From the NCBI GenBank assembly GCA_051453625.1, contig JBOZIK010000001.1, positions 191,115,655 to 191,179,654 on the forward strand: 64,000 nt of DNA, written 5' to 3'. Under the pieces are notes generated by a model that saw nothing but the letters and a program-made list of their open reading frames with translations, was not told where the DNA came from and searched no databases. A program made the translations under genes and the position numbers. The DNA comes from Welwitschia mirabilis. Lineage: Eukaryota; Gnetophyta; Gnetopsida; Welwitschiales. This document shows, in pieces, positions 46,470 through 58,835 of this stretch. How positions within the stretch are numbered: the first letter of the stretch is position 1; each line of letters starts with the position of its first letter.

Positions 46470-48340
46470 TCACTGTACTTATGTTGTTTATTTTGAATAA
46501 CTTATGTGGAAGCCTAAGAAACTTGATCCTTTCTTACCATATTAATTTGCTTTTCTTTTTTATGTTCTTTTTTACCTTTCTGTTTTAAACACATGCTCTT
46601 CATCTATTTCTAATACATAGGTACATACTTTAATAATTTTAAAAGAGGTATTAATATTTTTGTATCTCCTAATATCGTTGTTAAACATTTTATATCTTTT
46701 TTAACTTTTGGATATTTCATTTGTTTACTTTTTATTGGAAAGGGTAAAGAATCTACTGAGGTATTGTAAATTATTTTTCTTTAATTTTTTCATCTTTTCT
46801 ATCTAGGTATTTGCTTAGATTTACATTCTTTTTTTAATTCACTTATCACTTTATATTTTATAGATCTAGTAGAGACTACTTTACTTATTGCTTCTCTAGG
46901 ATTTGATTAAGGTTGAGCAGGGATTTTTCCTTCTTTTCTTTCTATTTATAATTTTTCTTTTTAGTATTTTAGATTTCTATTTTTCCAATTTCTATAGTAA
47001 TCATACTGGTCTTACTTATTTGAGTTTACATATCTTTATAGAGGTCTCTCCATTTTTCCTTTTCATTTCCTACTTTGGTAGGAAAATGGTTTTTTTTTTC
47101 TAGTTTGAGGTTGGTTGCTAGAATTTAAATCTAATCTACTAATATCTAATCACTAAACAAATTCTTACATCTAAGGGTATTTTATTTTACCATGATTTTC
47201 TTCTTCATAGTATTCACATGTAGGTCCTTCTTATCCTTTAAGGTGTTGCACAACTAACCAATCAAACTTTTCTACCATGCTATTAGTAACTTTTTCAACT
47301 ACTTCTTTTATAAGATTGATATGTTTTAGGCTACACACACTACTATCTGGTTTTAAAGCACATACTTCATTTATTTATTTCTTCTTTTTATTTTTTTAAC
47401 CCCATACTTGAATCATATTTTAAAACTAAGTAATGGCTTCTTCCACTTCTTGGAAAATCTTGGTTCTTATGCTTCCTCTATATAACAATCCTAATTTCTT
47501 AAATGTTTAACTTTGCAATCCTTTAAGTAAGGCTCTAACTTGTTCCCTAGATGTGATTCCATGATTAAGATATTTGGTTAATAATATGTTATACCTATCC
47601 ATAAATTCAACAACTCTTTCATTCTCTCTTTGTTTAATGTTTAGGACTTATTATCTTAAATCTTTCATAATTCTCATGGGCTAAAATTTATCTAGGAAAG
47701 CATTCTTAAGGGTTTTCCATGAACTAAAATCATGATTACGATTTCTATGATATCATAATTAAGCATATCCTTTTAAGAAAAAAGGAAATATCTCAAAAAT
47801 TTAGATTTTCAGTCGAGATAATTAGCTTTACAAAAGGCATCAAATAACCTTAAGTGTAATAGAGGTTTTTTTTGACTTTTTACTTTCAAAAGTGGGTATT
47901 ATGGTAGTATTTATATTTCTTACTTTATTTGGTTACTGTAGGGATATAGGTGTGATAGGACTTAAATCATCTAACCAATGGGTATCATAGTTCAATGGTC
48001 TTAATTCTTCATCATCTTCCCAATAACATCCTATTACCACTTTCTTTTTGGGTTTTCTAACTTGAATAGTTTGAGAAGATTCTTCAGGTGAGTCAGGTAA
48101 TGTAAGAGTGAGGTAATGTAAGAAAACTTTGTAATTATTGCTCAAATTTAGTCATTAATTTAGGAAAGATTTGGTCTTTTACTATCTTTCCTAAGGTTAT
48201 TTCATTCTCTGTAAAATTATCTTCTTCTACTTCTAATTTAATAGTATTTTTGGTCCACTTATCTAAACGATATTTATGTAAATATTTAATGTACTTGCCA
48301 TTTTCATTTTGCTATTTTTTTTTACTATCTTATTGTATAA
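46470..48340 (-). pseudogene. gag of element I
   Basis: Starts very near the 5' LTR. A frame with MMKSVIQ begins about 50 bases inside the element. Open pieces include 47,933-48,145 (KKVVIGCYWEDDEELRPLNY). At about 47,500-47,720 SWKTLKNAFLDKF and RENERVVEFMDRYNILLTKY match the retrotransposon gag core (W...F...F and the following helix). A knuckle-like CEYYEEENHGKIKY at about 47,190-47,235 has two Cys positions changed to Tyr. Many stops at Gln positions. Confidence 0.65.
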
Positions 48341-48396
48341 CACTTTTCATCATCTCCACTAATTGACTTTAGAGTGGTTCTTCTTGTAACCCAAAA

Positions 48397-49358
48397 TGAT
48401 GAATGGCTTATATGATAAAATAAGTGCAAAAAATATCACAAATACTATCAAAAACTATAAAATAATGTTGGAAAAATGTAAAAACTATGCTATTTATAAG
48501 CTAAAATAATCACTTATCATTAAATAAAAATACATCAAAGACTTACTAAAAAACTAATTGAAACTAAACTATTAGTTCAAAATTCATCATCACAATGGTC
48601 TTATGATAAAGTTACTTGAACTAGTCAGGTTACTTATTTAAGCTTAATTATTATATACATATATTACACCAAAGAGGGATACTAAAACACATAAAACATA
48701 ACATATGTTGAATGAACTACTGAGTAATACTTATCTATAAGTATTGAAATTATCATAGTTTATGTTTAGCTATACACATAGCAAAGAAATTGAAGTAGTA
48801 TTACTTTTTCAAGTAATAAAGTATGCACACAATAATACTCATATTATTTTCAACTTTATATTGAAATACCAATTTTTATATAAAGATGAGTTAATAAATT
48901 ATGTTCTCCTTTGTAGGTAATACTATGGAATATGGGAAAATGCTGCTAGCACCTTTGCAGGCTATCTTGAGTTCCCTTGCTTGATCTTCTTGTCTTGTCT
49001 ATTTCTAAAACCTTTTTGCCAAAAAGATTCCCACCTTTGGTGATGATAATATTATTATACCCTTGTTATTTTTTTAATTTCCGTTCTTTTCTCCTAAGAA
49101 ATAGGGTATATGATTGGGGTTGTTATGCTGATTTGGTACCTTAAACTTCTCTCTCATCTTTATGCCACTTGGCATCTTGTACTTGAAACATAATAATAAA
49201 ATATATGCATACTAACCTACTAACATACTAACTACCTAACCTATTGATTGGTAAGCATAAAAATAAATAAAAACATTTAATTGCTTATGAAATATATAAT
49301 TGATATAAGGAAAAAAATTCATTAATAAGAAATACTTATATAAAATTCATCCTTATCA
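48397..49358 (-). repeat. 5' LTR of element I
   Basis: 962 bp, matching 28,298-29,275. In element sense it starts TGATAAGGATGAATTTTA and ends GCCATTCATCA. The next bases (ttttgggttacaagaag) should hold the primer site, but I cannot match them to a specific tRNA. Confidence 0.85.
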
Positions 49359-49363
49359 CTGTA
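49359..49363. other. Target-site duplication of element I (right copy, ctgta)
   Basis: Same five bases as 28,293-28,297. Sequence of the element A LTR continues from here. Confidence 0.8.
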
Positions 49364-49870
49364 ATATCAAGTTATCTTATTAATTGAGTGAATTTTTTAA
49401 GTTAGTTAATTAAGTTACTTTCATTTGATGGATTTTAAGTATTATAACCTCTTACTTTTAATATTAAATGGCTATGAAGGATAAACCAACAATTAAATTT
49501 ACCAATCCTCAAATGATGAATGAGATTATGTCACCATGACCTGATCCATTATAACTTGACAGTGTAAGTTATGTTTTAGGAATTTATAGGATATCATTGG
49601 ACTAAAGAACTAGTATAGGATAAATCAAGCTAAAGGGTTGGAGCTCATTCATTTTCTTATCTCTTTAATCAAAGTTTTATCATCATTCTTAAAACTTATG
49701 AATTTTCCATTTCTTTGGATTGTCATTACTAGATAAGCAAGATTTATGTAATTTTTATTAAGTTACCACAATTATCTTTATAAAGAACAATACTAGTAGA
49801 CATCTAGTTTATTTTAGTTTGATTGTACTATAAAATGAATAGATTTTTTCATTGTTACTAGGGATAATGG
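49364..49870 (+). repeat. 5' LTR of element A, right part
   Basis: Continues the LTR interrupted at 28,297. Its sequence (atatcaagttatctt..., then gattatgtcaccatgacctgatcc, then ggatatcattgga) lines up with the reverse complement of about 57,640-58,160 without a break. The exact end near 49,870 is not certain. Joined, the LTR would be about 1.16 kb. Confidence 0.6.
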
Positions 49871-50450
49871 CATGGTAGCTTCTTAAAAGGAGTACAACTT
49901 TACTTTCTTTCTTGTAAAGTTTTAGTTTAGTTTTATTTTAATATTTCCTAGTAGTTGGTACTAGTCCTCTCTAGTGATACCCAAACTAGTCCTTTTCTCT
50001 TTTATTTATTTGTCTCATTTCATTTTCTTCTAGTTCTTAGTACTAGTTCATTTTCAAGGATACTCGAACTAGTTCAGTTTAGATTTTTTTTTTTTAAGTT
50101 TTTCTACTCTAACCTAAACTATTTTTTAATAGCAAGTATTTCATGTTGTACTCTAATAAGGATTTTATAGGTTGGAACCAAAATAAAGTAAAAAACTAAT
50201 ACATTACTCATTTCTTTTTGTGATTTCATTTTTTTTCCAATTAATAGTTTAGTAGTTAAGTTCTTATTTTAGTGCATTTTATAACTTTTTTGTTAAAAAC
50301 CACTAAAAATAAAAGATTTAAGGGTTTATTTTTCTTTAGGATTTTTTTCAAGTGTGTTTTCATTTTAATTTCTGTTACATTTTTCTATAATCACATCATT
50401 CCAAATTTTTTCTATGAATTCTGCAAATTTTTATGTTTTTTCTAATGTTA
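49871..50450 (+). other. Leader region of element A (ctagt-rich)
   Basis: Contains repeated variants of ctagtgatacccaaactagtcc (about 49,970 and 50,055), also found at 54,130-54,230 and inverted at about 63,720-63,860. It lies between LTR and gag and may be an untranslated leader with a packaging or structural role. Function not shown. The 71-codon ORF at 49,955-50,170 is probably chance. Confidence 0.45.
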
Positions 50451-51850
50451 TAACTCGTAAACATATTACTGCCACCATCTTCTTTGACCAATGCCCTCAA
50501 CGCTTCTATGTAAAACTTTCTCAACTTTTTCTTGAGGCCTCTATGAACCTTTAGAAGACTTTCTTTTATTTTGGTCCTATTTAAAACTTGTCTAAAACTT
50601 ACATGTCTTGGATCTATGAAGAATTAGTTTTTCTAATTAGAAAATCCTTCAATGAGAATATGGATCCTAATACTAAAGGGAATAAATAATAGAGAATTCT
50701 ATTTAAAAATCAACTTCATGATAAACCCTAAGGAGAATAAGCTTCCACTCCCTAATAAAACCTAAATGTTAAATTTAGTTTTTGACACCTTTACAATAAT
50801 AATAATAATACTATATCATGGTATAATTAGGAATTATCAAATTAACTATATGCCTACTCCCTTAGTCAATAAGTAGCTTTAACTACTAGACAAAGTCCAT
50901 TACAAAACCCAAAACAACAACCTTCCTAAGAAAACCCTTTATAACTACCTACAACCTAAACACTTAGAAATTCCTTTGTGCATAGTACAACCATTGATAA
51001 TATAAAGGTTATAATTCAACCTTCCATCATATAGTATTAAACCACTTTCATACTTTAGAGTTAGAATATTCTTACTTGTATCTCAAGGGATTCGAGTGTA
51101 TTTTATCAACTATACCTTAATACCCTAATAGTTATAACATCATTAGACTTACTCTCTTTCCATTTATCTTGAACGAAAAGGATAGATATTTTCTTGACAC
51201 CCTTAAATCCTTATTCATTAAAACCTGCTCTAATTTAAATAAAGCACTCATTTCAAAATTCTCATCAAACTATAAAATAAATTCTTTAAGGGAAGAGATA
51301 ATGAAGTATTAACAAAAAGATCTTAAAATGTTCTCCTAAGTCTTAGAGAAATTTAAGGATTTTGTTACAAATGTTCATAACATGGATTTAAGCTAGGGAA
51401 GAAAACTAGTTTTTTTAATGATTGGTTACCAACAAATAATAGGTAATTAGTTAAATTGATGAGTAGGGGTAGTTTCTTTAATCTACCACTAGATGAAGTA
51501 TGAAATTATCTTAAAGCCATAGTTAAAAGCTCCATAAATTAAGAGAAGCCAAGTAAACCATCTAGATCTCATCATTATGTTAGATTCAAAAGTTTATTCA
51601 AAGTACCTAATAATTTCAAAGTCAACAATAGGATAGATAAGTTAACAATAAGAGTAGAATCTCTGTCCTTCTCACATATGCCTTCAGTTTCTAGAGTTAA
51701 ATACTTAGTTTACTACATATGTTTGAATAAGATAGTTGAGTATCCTTTCATATCCCTAATTTAAAATAGCATAAATGAAAAAGTTAATACAGTAGAATGC
51801 TAGTGGCAAAATTAAAAATAAAAACCCCATATTCTAATACCTACAATCTT
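50450..51850 (+). pseudogene. gag of element A
   Basis: Plus-strand gag-like sequence. The core at about 51,150-51,420 reads FPFILNEKDRYFLDTLKSLF, then LNKALISKFSSNYKINSLRE and FKDFVTNVHNMDLS, matching the gypsy gag core. The part from about 51,460 reads RGSFFNLPLDEV*NYLKAIV and then KVNNRIDKL, the C-terminal part of gag. It is similar to copy B at 55,690-56,340 and inverted copy C at 61,941-62,288. Stops at Trp and Gln positions. Confidence 0.65.
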
Positions 51851-52590
51851 AGGTAAAGGAAACACCCCAATTTTTCTTAGAAATAAGATAAATTGTATAG
51901 CCAAAATTATAACAACCAACCAAGAAATTCATTTATTTTATCATTCTCCCACCTCTTTGAATAAAATCATCAAAATCATCTTCATCTACTTCATTAGAAA
52001 AATCATTAAAAAAGACATTAAAAACCCAAATTAAAATTATTTACAATCATGAAAAAACTCTTAAAAAACATTCCTCATTCTTAGGTAACCTTGAAAAAGT
52101 AGCCCAAATCCATATATAGATTCTTCAACAAATTCTATCTTCTCTAAAGTAAAGAGAACCTATAAAACTCCCCATGAGCTTTCAAATAAATTCAAAAGAA
52201 ATAAATCAAAAAAACTAATGTCATTCATATTAAAAGTAGGAAAGAGTTGAAAAATTATTCTTAGAAACAAATAGAAAGATGAAATGATAGAGAAATATTT
52301 ATTTACTTATAAAGAACCCTTACCTTTGTTCTAATTACTTAGAAAGGACAACATCATAAAAAAATAATTAGAGGATTTATAATCTTTAAAGAAGTTAAGA
52401 TAAATATTTCCATCTTAGAAGTAGCTAAGCCAGTACCCTCCTATGCAAAGTTGCTCAAAGACATGTGTATGGTAAAAAGGTACATGAATGTAAAAAGTAA
52501 AGCCTCTTTAGTAGAATAAACTAGTGTGATACTTTAAAACCAAATTCCATCTAAATATAACAATCCTATCTATCCTACAATTTCTATTAC
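51850..52590 (+). other. gag-protease interval of element A, decayed
   Basis: A-rich plus-strand sequence similar to 56,400-57,200 of copy B (for example ttagaaagtgga-like and acaaagttgctcaaagaca/ccacaaagttcctcaaagata stretches). Coding-like, with many stops; no motif to name. Confidence 0.4.
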
Positions 52591-52700
52591 CATTGGAAAT
52601 AAATGTTTTAACCAAGCCTTGTTAGACTATTAACATGTAAAAGTTAAATTTAGATTAGGTATTGTAGGCCAATTTAACTTAGAAAATATATGTAATTAAC
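52590..52700 (+). pseudogene. Protease start of element A (truncated)
   Basis: FNQALLDY at about 52,614 matches the F-x-Q-A-L-L-D-L-G start of the protease loop in copy B (57,213). After the Asp the frame breaks. The rest of the protease is not seen and LTR-like sequence starts within about 150 bases. Confidence 0.45.
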
Positions 52701-52799
52701 TATTTGTATTATGAAATTATTCCTTTCCTTACTTTTATCACAAATTATTAAATTATGCACTTGCTTATGACAAATTCAGGAACTTAACAACTTAATGGA

Positions 52800-54050
52800 T
52801 CACTATCTAAAATATTAAATAAAACTACCAAAGAATGCTAGTAGTGTTATTGGAATTATACTATAGTAGTTCTAAATGTGCATACATCACCTCCAAATTT
52901 GACATCTAAAATATATTACGGAATGACATGTGGAAGGAAGTTATGGGTTCTATTAGCTATGGCATTGTAATCAAGTAAAATCCTCAGAGACACATAACAT
53001 CAACATGGTAGATATATGGTATTGATGTGGTAGACATGTAGTAGTGACTTGGTAGTGAAGTGGCAATCATGACTAAAAATAACATGTGGTGATGGTATCA
53101 ACATAAATAGTATTGACATTACTTTGAAGTATTTGGACTAAGGCCAAAAATCATATGATTTTTTATCAAATGCTAAAAGATGAATCCTTTACCTAATGCT
53201 ATAGGATGGAATCTTATTCATCTAATAATATAGGATGGAATCTTATCCATTAAATACTATATAAAAATATTTCACCTAATGCTATAACATAAAGTTTTTC
53301 AAGATAAAATATTATTCACCTTACCTGTCACTATGAGATAAATTACCCAAATAATCCCTCCTTAGCTTTGCCTATAAATTGAACCTTGAAGCTCATCATG
53401 GTATCACTTCCTCTTTTGTGAAATCTCTATTATAGCTTGACATAGTAGTTAGAATGATGACTTGTTAAGTTTCCTTTATTGTAAGCTAGCCTCAAGGCTA
53501 GCCTAAGGAATTTGTATTTCATGATTTTTCTTTCTTAAAATGTAATACAATTACTTTACTTATGTTAATAAAGTTATAGTTTCCCTTTCTAATTTAGGAT
53601 AGCAAATCACTTTGTACTTTGAATGCTTAATAAGAACTACTTATCTGTCAAGTGTAATCTATCGAGTAATTTATTATGTTCACTTAGCTAGCAGTAATTA
53701 TAAGTATTTGTTGATTTTTAGCCGTAACTTGTCATACTTATATTTGAACTAAAAATTATTATAAGTAATATGAAGAATTCCATCAACACTTAGGTGGTAG
53801 ATGAGATTATCCTACCATTATCCAAACTTAACTACTTAGCTAAGAAAAGATTTAATGCAAGTAATTTTTATAGATTCTAAAATTAAAGTTTCATGTATAA
53901 ATAACTCAATATAGATTAGAGTATTAGTTCATTCCTATTTTTTTCAATTGAAGTTTTTTCATTAATCATATCATGGGTCTTAATTCCTATTGCTTGCATT
54001 TTAGCTTAGACTTATTTATGTGATAATTACTTTAAGGTAATCACATTCAT
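52800..54050 (+). repeat. LTR between element A and element B
   Basis: Shares the gaagttatg, gacatgtagtagtgac and cttgaagctcatcatgg regions with 27,642-28,297, and the TATA context at 53,373-53,379 (cctataaattg). It is oriented plus. It can be read as the 3' LTR of A and 5' LTR of B. Edges are approximate. Confidence 0.5.
53200..53290. repeat. Short tandem repeat in LTR
   Basis: Variants of taatgctataggatggaatcttat(c/t)cat follow one another three to four times (from about 53,190). A local tandem duplication in the U3-like part of the LTR. Confidence 0.5.
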
Positions 54051-54904
54051 CCTTATGAATAAAATGATACTAAGTACTACCTAGTCAAAATAGATGATAG
54101 TTGCTCTTTTATTTCTTTTTTTTTAGTGGTTAGTGCTAGTCATCTCTAGTGTTACCTGAACTAGTATGTTTGCATTTGTTTTTTCATTTCAATGGTGGAT
54201 ACTGGTCTACTCTAGTGAAACCTGAATTAGTCTAGCTCTTTAATTTTTTATTTCTGATATTAACTAATAGAAATAACATTTCATGGTTTTATGATTAGTG
54301 TATTCTAAGTAAGTAGCTAATTTTCTTCAAGTGAAAGGCAAAGGAGATAAACAAGTGGCAAAGAGTCTAATCAAATGTCAAATCAGATAAGAGCTCTCTT
54401 TTCTTATTCATTTAATTTTTTAATAACAAAATAAAAAATAAAAAAATTTACTTAGTTTGCATTTTTAAAGAAAATAAAAAGTAAATTTATTTTCATTATA
54501 GTTAGTTTTCTTTAAAATTTTATTTTAAAAAGGAAAAAACTTAATAGTTAGCTATTTTAAGTCTATTTTATAAAAGTTGTTTCATTTAAAAAAAGAAAAA
54601 AATCATTAGTTTAATTATTAATTTATTTTATGTAGGCCACTTTATTTGATTTTTCTATTTTATTAATCTATTATTTAGTAGGACCTATTAGCTTGAGTAG
54701 TCTATTAAAAACCAAACTTAAAACTCTAAAAATAACTAGTGTTGTTACTAGGATTGACTAGCACTAGTAAAGTTTTAGCCTATAAGCTCATGAACTTCAT
54801 TAAAACCTTTTTTATAAGTCTGTAAACATTTTATACTCTCACATTTCCTATATAAAATTTTTGATGTGTATGCATTAGTTCCAAAAAGAATGTCATTGAT
54901 TGGT
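54051..54904 (+). other. Leader region of element B
   Basis: Holds ctagt-rich repeats (54,130-54,230) as in element A, then a long A/T-rich tract (54,400-54,640). No ORF. Ends at an assembly gap. Confidence 0.4.
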
Positions 54905-55004
54905 NNNNNNNNNNNNNNNNNNNNNNNNNNNNNNNNNNNNNNNNNNNNNNNNNNNNNNNNNNNNNNNNNNNNNNNNNNNNNNNNNNNNNNNNNNNNNNNN
55001 NNNN
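54905..55004. other. Assembly gap (100 N)
   Basis: Unlike the gaps at 1618, 6761 and 62,619, the two flanks do not repeat each other. Here some sequence between leader and gag of element B may really be missing. Confidence 0.6.
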
Positions 55005-56340
55005 GTTAGGATTCCTAAAAGTGATAAGATGGAAACCTCAAATGATCATAGTCATAATGAAGAGAGACCCTTATTTTGACCTTCATAACAAGGCTTCTAT
55101 GACTATACTCAAAATAAATCCTAAGCTTTATAAGGCCTCTAATGTAGCAATGGCCCTATGTATAATGAAGAATTTTTAGAATACCTTAAGCATTAATGGT
55201 ATAATTAATCCTTGATATAATTCTTTCCTTATCTATATCAAAGTTAAATCTTCTTTAATGAACCCCCATCTCATATCCCTAATACACAAAGCTAAGCCTT
55301 CTCTTAACCCTTACTTAATAGCCATATGTTTTCATAACCTTTAAATCATAGTCAATCTTTACCTCATAACCAATAATTTTTTTAGCCCTTAAATCAAAGC
55401 CCACCTTTTTTACATCAACCTATTTAGATGTATTCCAACATCCTAGCCAATTTACTTCCAAATCCAATATAATATACATAGAAATACCTAATCTTAGTGA
55501 TACTTAAGGATTATTTACAACCTCAATGCCTTGTAACTCCTTCTTGCATTGTGTAGCCACTCGTGGCATGTATGTTAGACTTTAATACCTCAACCATATA
55601 ACTTATTCTCCATTTTCATGGCTTAGAATCAAAGGATTCTTATTTGCCTATTAAAGAGTTTACGTATGTTCTATTAACAATCCCTTAATTCCTCAATATT
55701 GCAGATGCTCTAAGGCTAACTTTTATCCATTTTCTTTGAAAGAGAAGGATCAGACATGGATTTATGCCCTTAAATCCTTCTTGATTAGGACTTAAGATAA
55801 ACTAAATAAAGCCTTCATTTTGAAATTATTCCAAAGCCATAAAACTAATGCTTTGAAAAAAGAGTTAATGAACCATCAAAGAAAAACCATGAAACATTTT
55901 TGTAAATTCTAGAAAGGTTTAAGAATTTATTATAGAAATGCTCACATCATGGTTTTAAGCCTCATCATGTAATTATAATTTTCTACAAGGGGTTATCATT
56001 GAATAATAGATAATTAGTTAAAATGATAAGCCAAGAGAGATTCCTAAACTAGACATAAGTGATGTTTAGGAATACTTAGAATCAGTAGCTAAGAGTTTAA
56101 AAAATTAGAGAAAACTATTAGAACCCTCTCTATCTCATCTTTTGGTTAAGTATACTAGTGTTTTTAAATTTGAAAAAAACATTGATATAAGCAACCAAAT
56201 AAATGAACTTTCAAAGGAATTAGATTTCCTTACATCTCAGCTAATAATATCAAAACCAAGATGCCTAATTTACCATACAGATTTACATGAAAACTTTGAG
56301 TATCCTTCAATAATGATGCATTAAAATGTAGTAAATAAAT
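55005..56340 (+). pseudogene. gag of element B
   Basis: The core at about 55,720-55,980 reads FSLKEKDQTWIYALKSFL, then LNKAFILKLFQSHKTNALKK and HFCKFWKGL, clearly the same gag as in element A. The C-terminal part includes a 60-codon open stretch at 56,142-56,324 (SNQINELSKELDFLTSQLII, then EYPSI). Both parts match copy C inverted. Stops and frameshifts are present. Confidence 0.65.
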
Positions 56341-57207
56341 AGTAAATGTAATAGAATAACATGGCCAAGATAAAAATAAATCCTATTCAAATAATTACAA
56401 ATTTGATTCGAGAAACTATTCTAATTTCTCTTGGAAGTAGGCTAATAACTCATAACAAAGGTTTTAGCCTAGGAAATTATTCCTTTTAGCTTCTTATCCT
56501 TATTCATCTAATATAAGATAAAACTATTCAAACTATTAGCCAACTTCAATAAATCTATTAGAAGAATCTTTGAAAGCTTTCATGAAAACTCAAACACAAA
56601 TTAACAAACAAAGCTTGCTTACCATAAAGAATCTTGAGTAAAATCTCCAAAAACTTTAATAAATCCAATTCACATCCTTGTAATACTACATAGATAAGTA
56701 CTTAGTAAACGTTTCATAAGTTCTCAACCTAATTCAAGAGGAATTAAAACGATAGAGGAAGAAGAGCTAAACTACATTGAATAGACCAAAGCCATTTGTC
56801 TTTAAAGCGAGAGAGAAATAAAATAAGAAATAGAACCAAGTCATTTAAAGAAGAAAAAGAACCTTCCAAAACCAAAAATAAAAAGGAAATGAAAAAACCT
56901 TTTCTTATCTACAAAGAACCTTTAACATTATCCCAATAATTAAAAATAAAAAACATCGCTAAGAAATAGTTAGAGGTCCTAGAAATTTTTTGAAAGAATT
57001 AAAAGTTAATATCCCCCTCTTAGAGGCCTTCAAAGAAGTTCCATCCTACACAAAGTTCCTCAAAGATATATGCATAATAAAAAGGAAGATAAATATTAAA
57101 ATAAAGGCCTTCTAGAATAACAAACTAGTACAATTATTTAAAAGTAATTTATACCTAAATACAAGGATCCTAAATGCCTGATAATCTTAATCATAATTGA
57201 AGAAACA
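56341..57207 (+). other. gag-protease interval of element B, decayed
   Basis: A-rich, coding-like plus-strand sequence homologous to 51,850-52,590. No named motif seen. Confidence 0.4.
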
Positions 57208-57540
57208 TGAAACAAGCCTTACTAGACTTAGGATTTAGTGTTGACTTGCTTACTTATGGTACTTATGAATAATTTGAGTTAGAGTATCTAAAAAATATCA
57301 AACCCCAATTATAGCTTGCTAACAATTTTGTAAAAATACCATTAGGAGTGATTGAAGATGTTATTGTTAGGGTTGACAGCTATTACTTACCAATATAATT
57401 TGTAGTCTTCTACATGAAGAAATTACCTACTTAATTAGTTAATCAGTCCTTATTGTCCTAAGTAGATCCTTCCTATCAACATTCAATGCTCTTATCAGTT
57501 GTAGGAGTGAACTTAAAAATATGCATTTTTAGGAAGTGAC
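57208..57540 (+). pseudogene. Aspartic protease of element B
   Basis: KQALLDLGFSVDLLTYGTYE starts at about 57,210. D-L-G-F-S is the active-site form seen also in element I, with the catalytic Asp kept. A following piece VKIPLGVIEDVIVRVDSYYL fits the protease flap region, and FVVFYMKKL follows. The reading frame is almost intact over about 110 codons. After it the sequence passes into the inverted LTR of element C, so no RT follows. Confidence 0.65.
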
Positions 57541-57639
57541 TATACTTTTTTCATAGTAACTAGCATCTTCTTATTTCTTCCATAAGAAAATGAATTGTTA
57601 AATCTTTGGAAGAATATGAACAAGCCATTGGTTGGTGTT

Positions 57640-58835
57640 TGTTTTAGTACAATTAATATGATTTAGCTAAGTTATTACTTAGTATTGTTATTTTCATAAG
57701 GATAATTAGGATAGGTTTAAAAAATTACATAATTTCTTACTTAACTTACAAGTTTACAATTAAAGAAAGAGAAAAAGATATACTTGAAAAAAGTGTTAAA
57801 CCTTTATTATGAGAGGTATAAAAGCAAGCAAGCCCCAAGGTTTATTCCAACTTATCCAACATCGATTATTCACTCTAATGACATCCTACACATTCCTTAA
57901 ACATACTTCAAATTATCAAGTAAAGAAGGATCAGGTTATGATAACATAATATCATTCAACATATGAAAATTGGTGAATTCAAAAATTACTTGATTCTTTA
58001 TAACTCTAAAATAAGCATGAAAAGTAATGATTTAATGTACTTAAGATTTATCAAAGAGAAGAGACTTAGACCAGTTAACTAATGAGATCACTCAGATGAT
58101 AAAATAACTTGATAAAATAGTCTTACTAAGAAATAACACTATGATTCTATCCATGACTTGAAATCAAAATTAACATCTATTTTATATTAAATCGAAAAAG
58201 ATACGTTACATTAAATGAAAACAAGAAAAGCTAGAAATAACTCTTCAAGCTATCCTTGCAATAAGCTTACTCCTAAAAGAGATGCTCAGAAGGCCATCTT
58301 GGCTTCATGCTTCAAGATTTCTATTGCTTCATCAAAATGAAGGATGTCACAAATGAAGTCTCAGGGATTTTTTATAAGGAAGGATGGGGTAATGAATGGT
58401 TACAAGCCTTTAGCTTATAACATTAGATGAGTAGTTATAGAATATGGCATGCAACATCAGGTGGAGTCTTTGTCATCTCACATTAGATATTAATCATCAT
58501 TATGAGACCAACACTTGGTTTGTTGATGTTACTACTTCTACCAATTACTATCATTGCTATGTGTCTTCATTGTCATCTTACTCAACATTGTTATATGTTG
58601 CTATTGTGTGTTATCATTATCATCACCAAATGTTGTCAAAAATGTTAGTTATTTTTAAGGTGAAATCTAATTAATTTCATAACTTCATTTGATTGAGTCT
58701 TATATGACAAGTTAAAAACTTGAGATTTAATGCATTCTTCTTAGAATGATTAATGAAACTACTGAGGGAGGGTGGTAGTGCTGGTGTTTTTAATCGAATG
58801 ATGTTCATATGTTATAATATTCTTCTGAATAAGGT
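57640..58835 (-). repeat. 3' LTR of element C (minus orientation)
   Basis: Reverse complement matches the element A LTR on both sides of element I: the TATA part at 58,368-58,376 matches 28,038-28,045, and about 57,640-58,160 matches 49,364-49,870. It gives the LTR length as about 1.2 kb. Edges are approximate. Confidence 0.6.
58368..58376 (-). promoter_or_regulatory. TATA box in LTR of element C
   Basis: On the minus strand cttataaaaaatccc, in the same context as in element A. Confidence 0.4.

Larger units (their letters stand above)
28298..49358 (-). mobile_element. Element I: complete Ty3/gypsy retrotransposon with long 3' region
   Basis: The borders are defined by two LTRs and a perfect 5-bp target duplication. 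Without the inserted copia element (J) and its duplicated target it measures about 13.4 kb, large for a gypsy element. Order in element sense: 5' LTR, gag, protease, RT, RNase H, integrase (all minus strand), a shared post-integrase segment, an antisense ORF on the plus strand, a tandem-repeat tract, a large sense ORF, 3' LTR. Protease DLG-x-S, RT FMDDF and the integrase layout suit the Tat/Athila branch. An extra 3' region with antisense ORF and repeats is known in the Tat lineage (for example Grande). It inserted into the 5' LTR of element A. Confidence 0.85.

Noticed and set aside
58444-58674. 76-codon plus-strand ORF
   Set aside because: It lies inside the inverted LTR of element C and is the antisense of a conserved non-coding LTR segment with short repeats. 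No domain.
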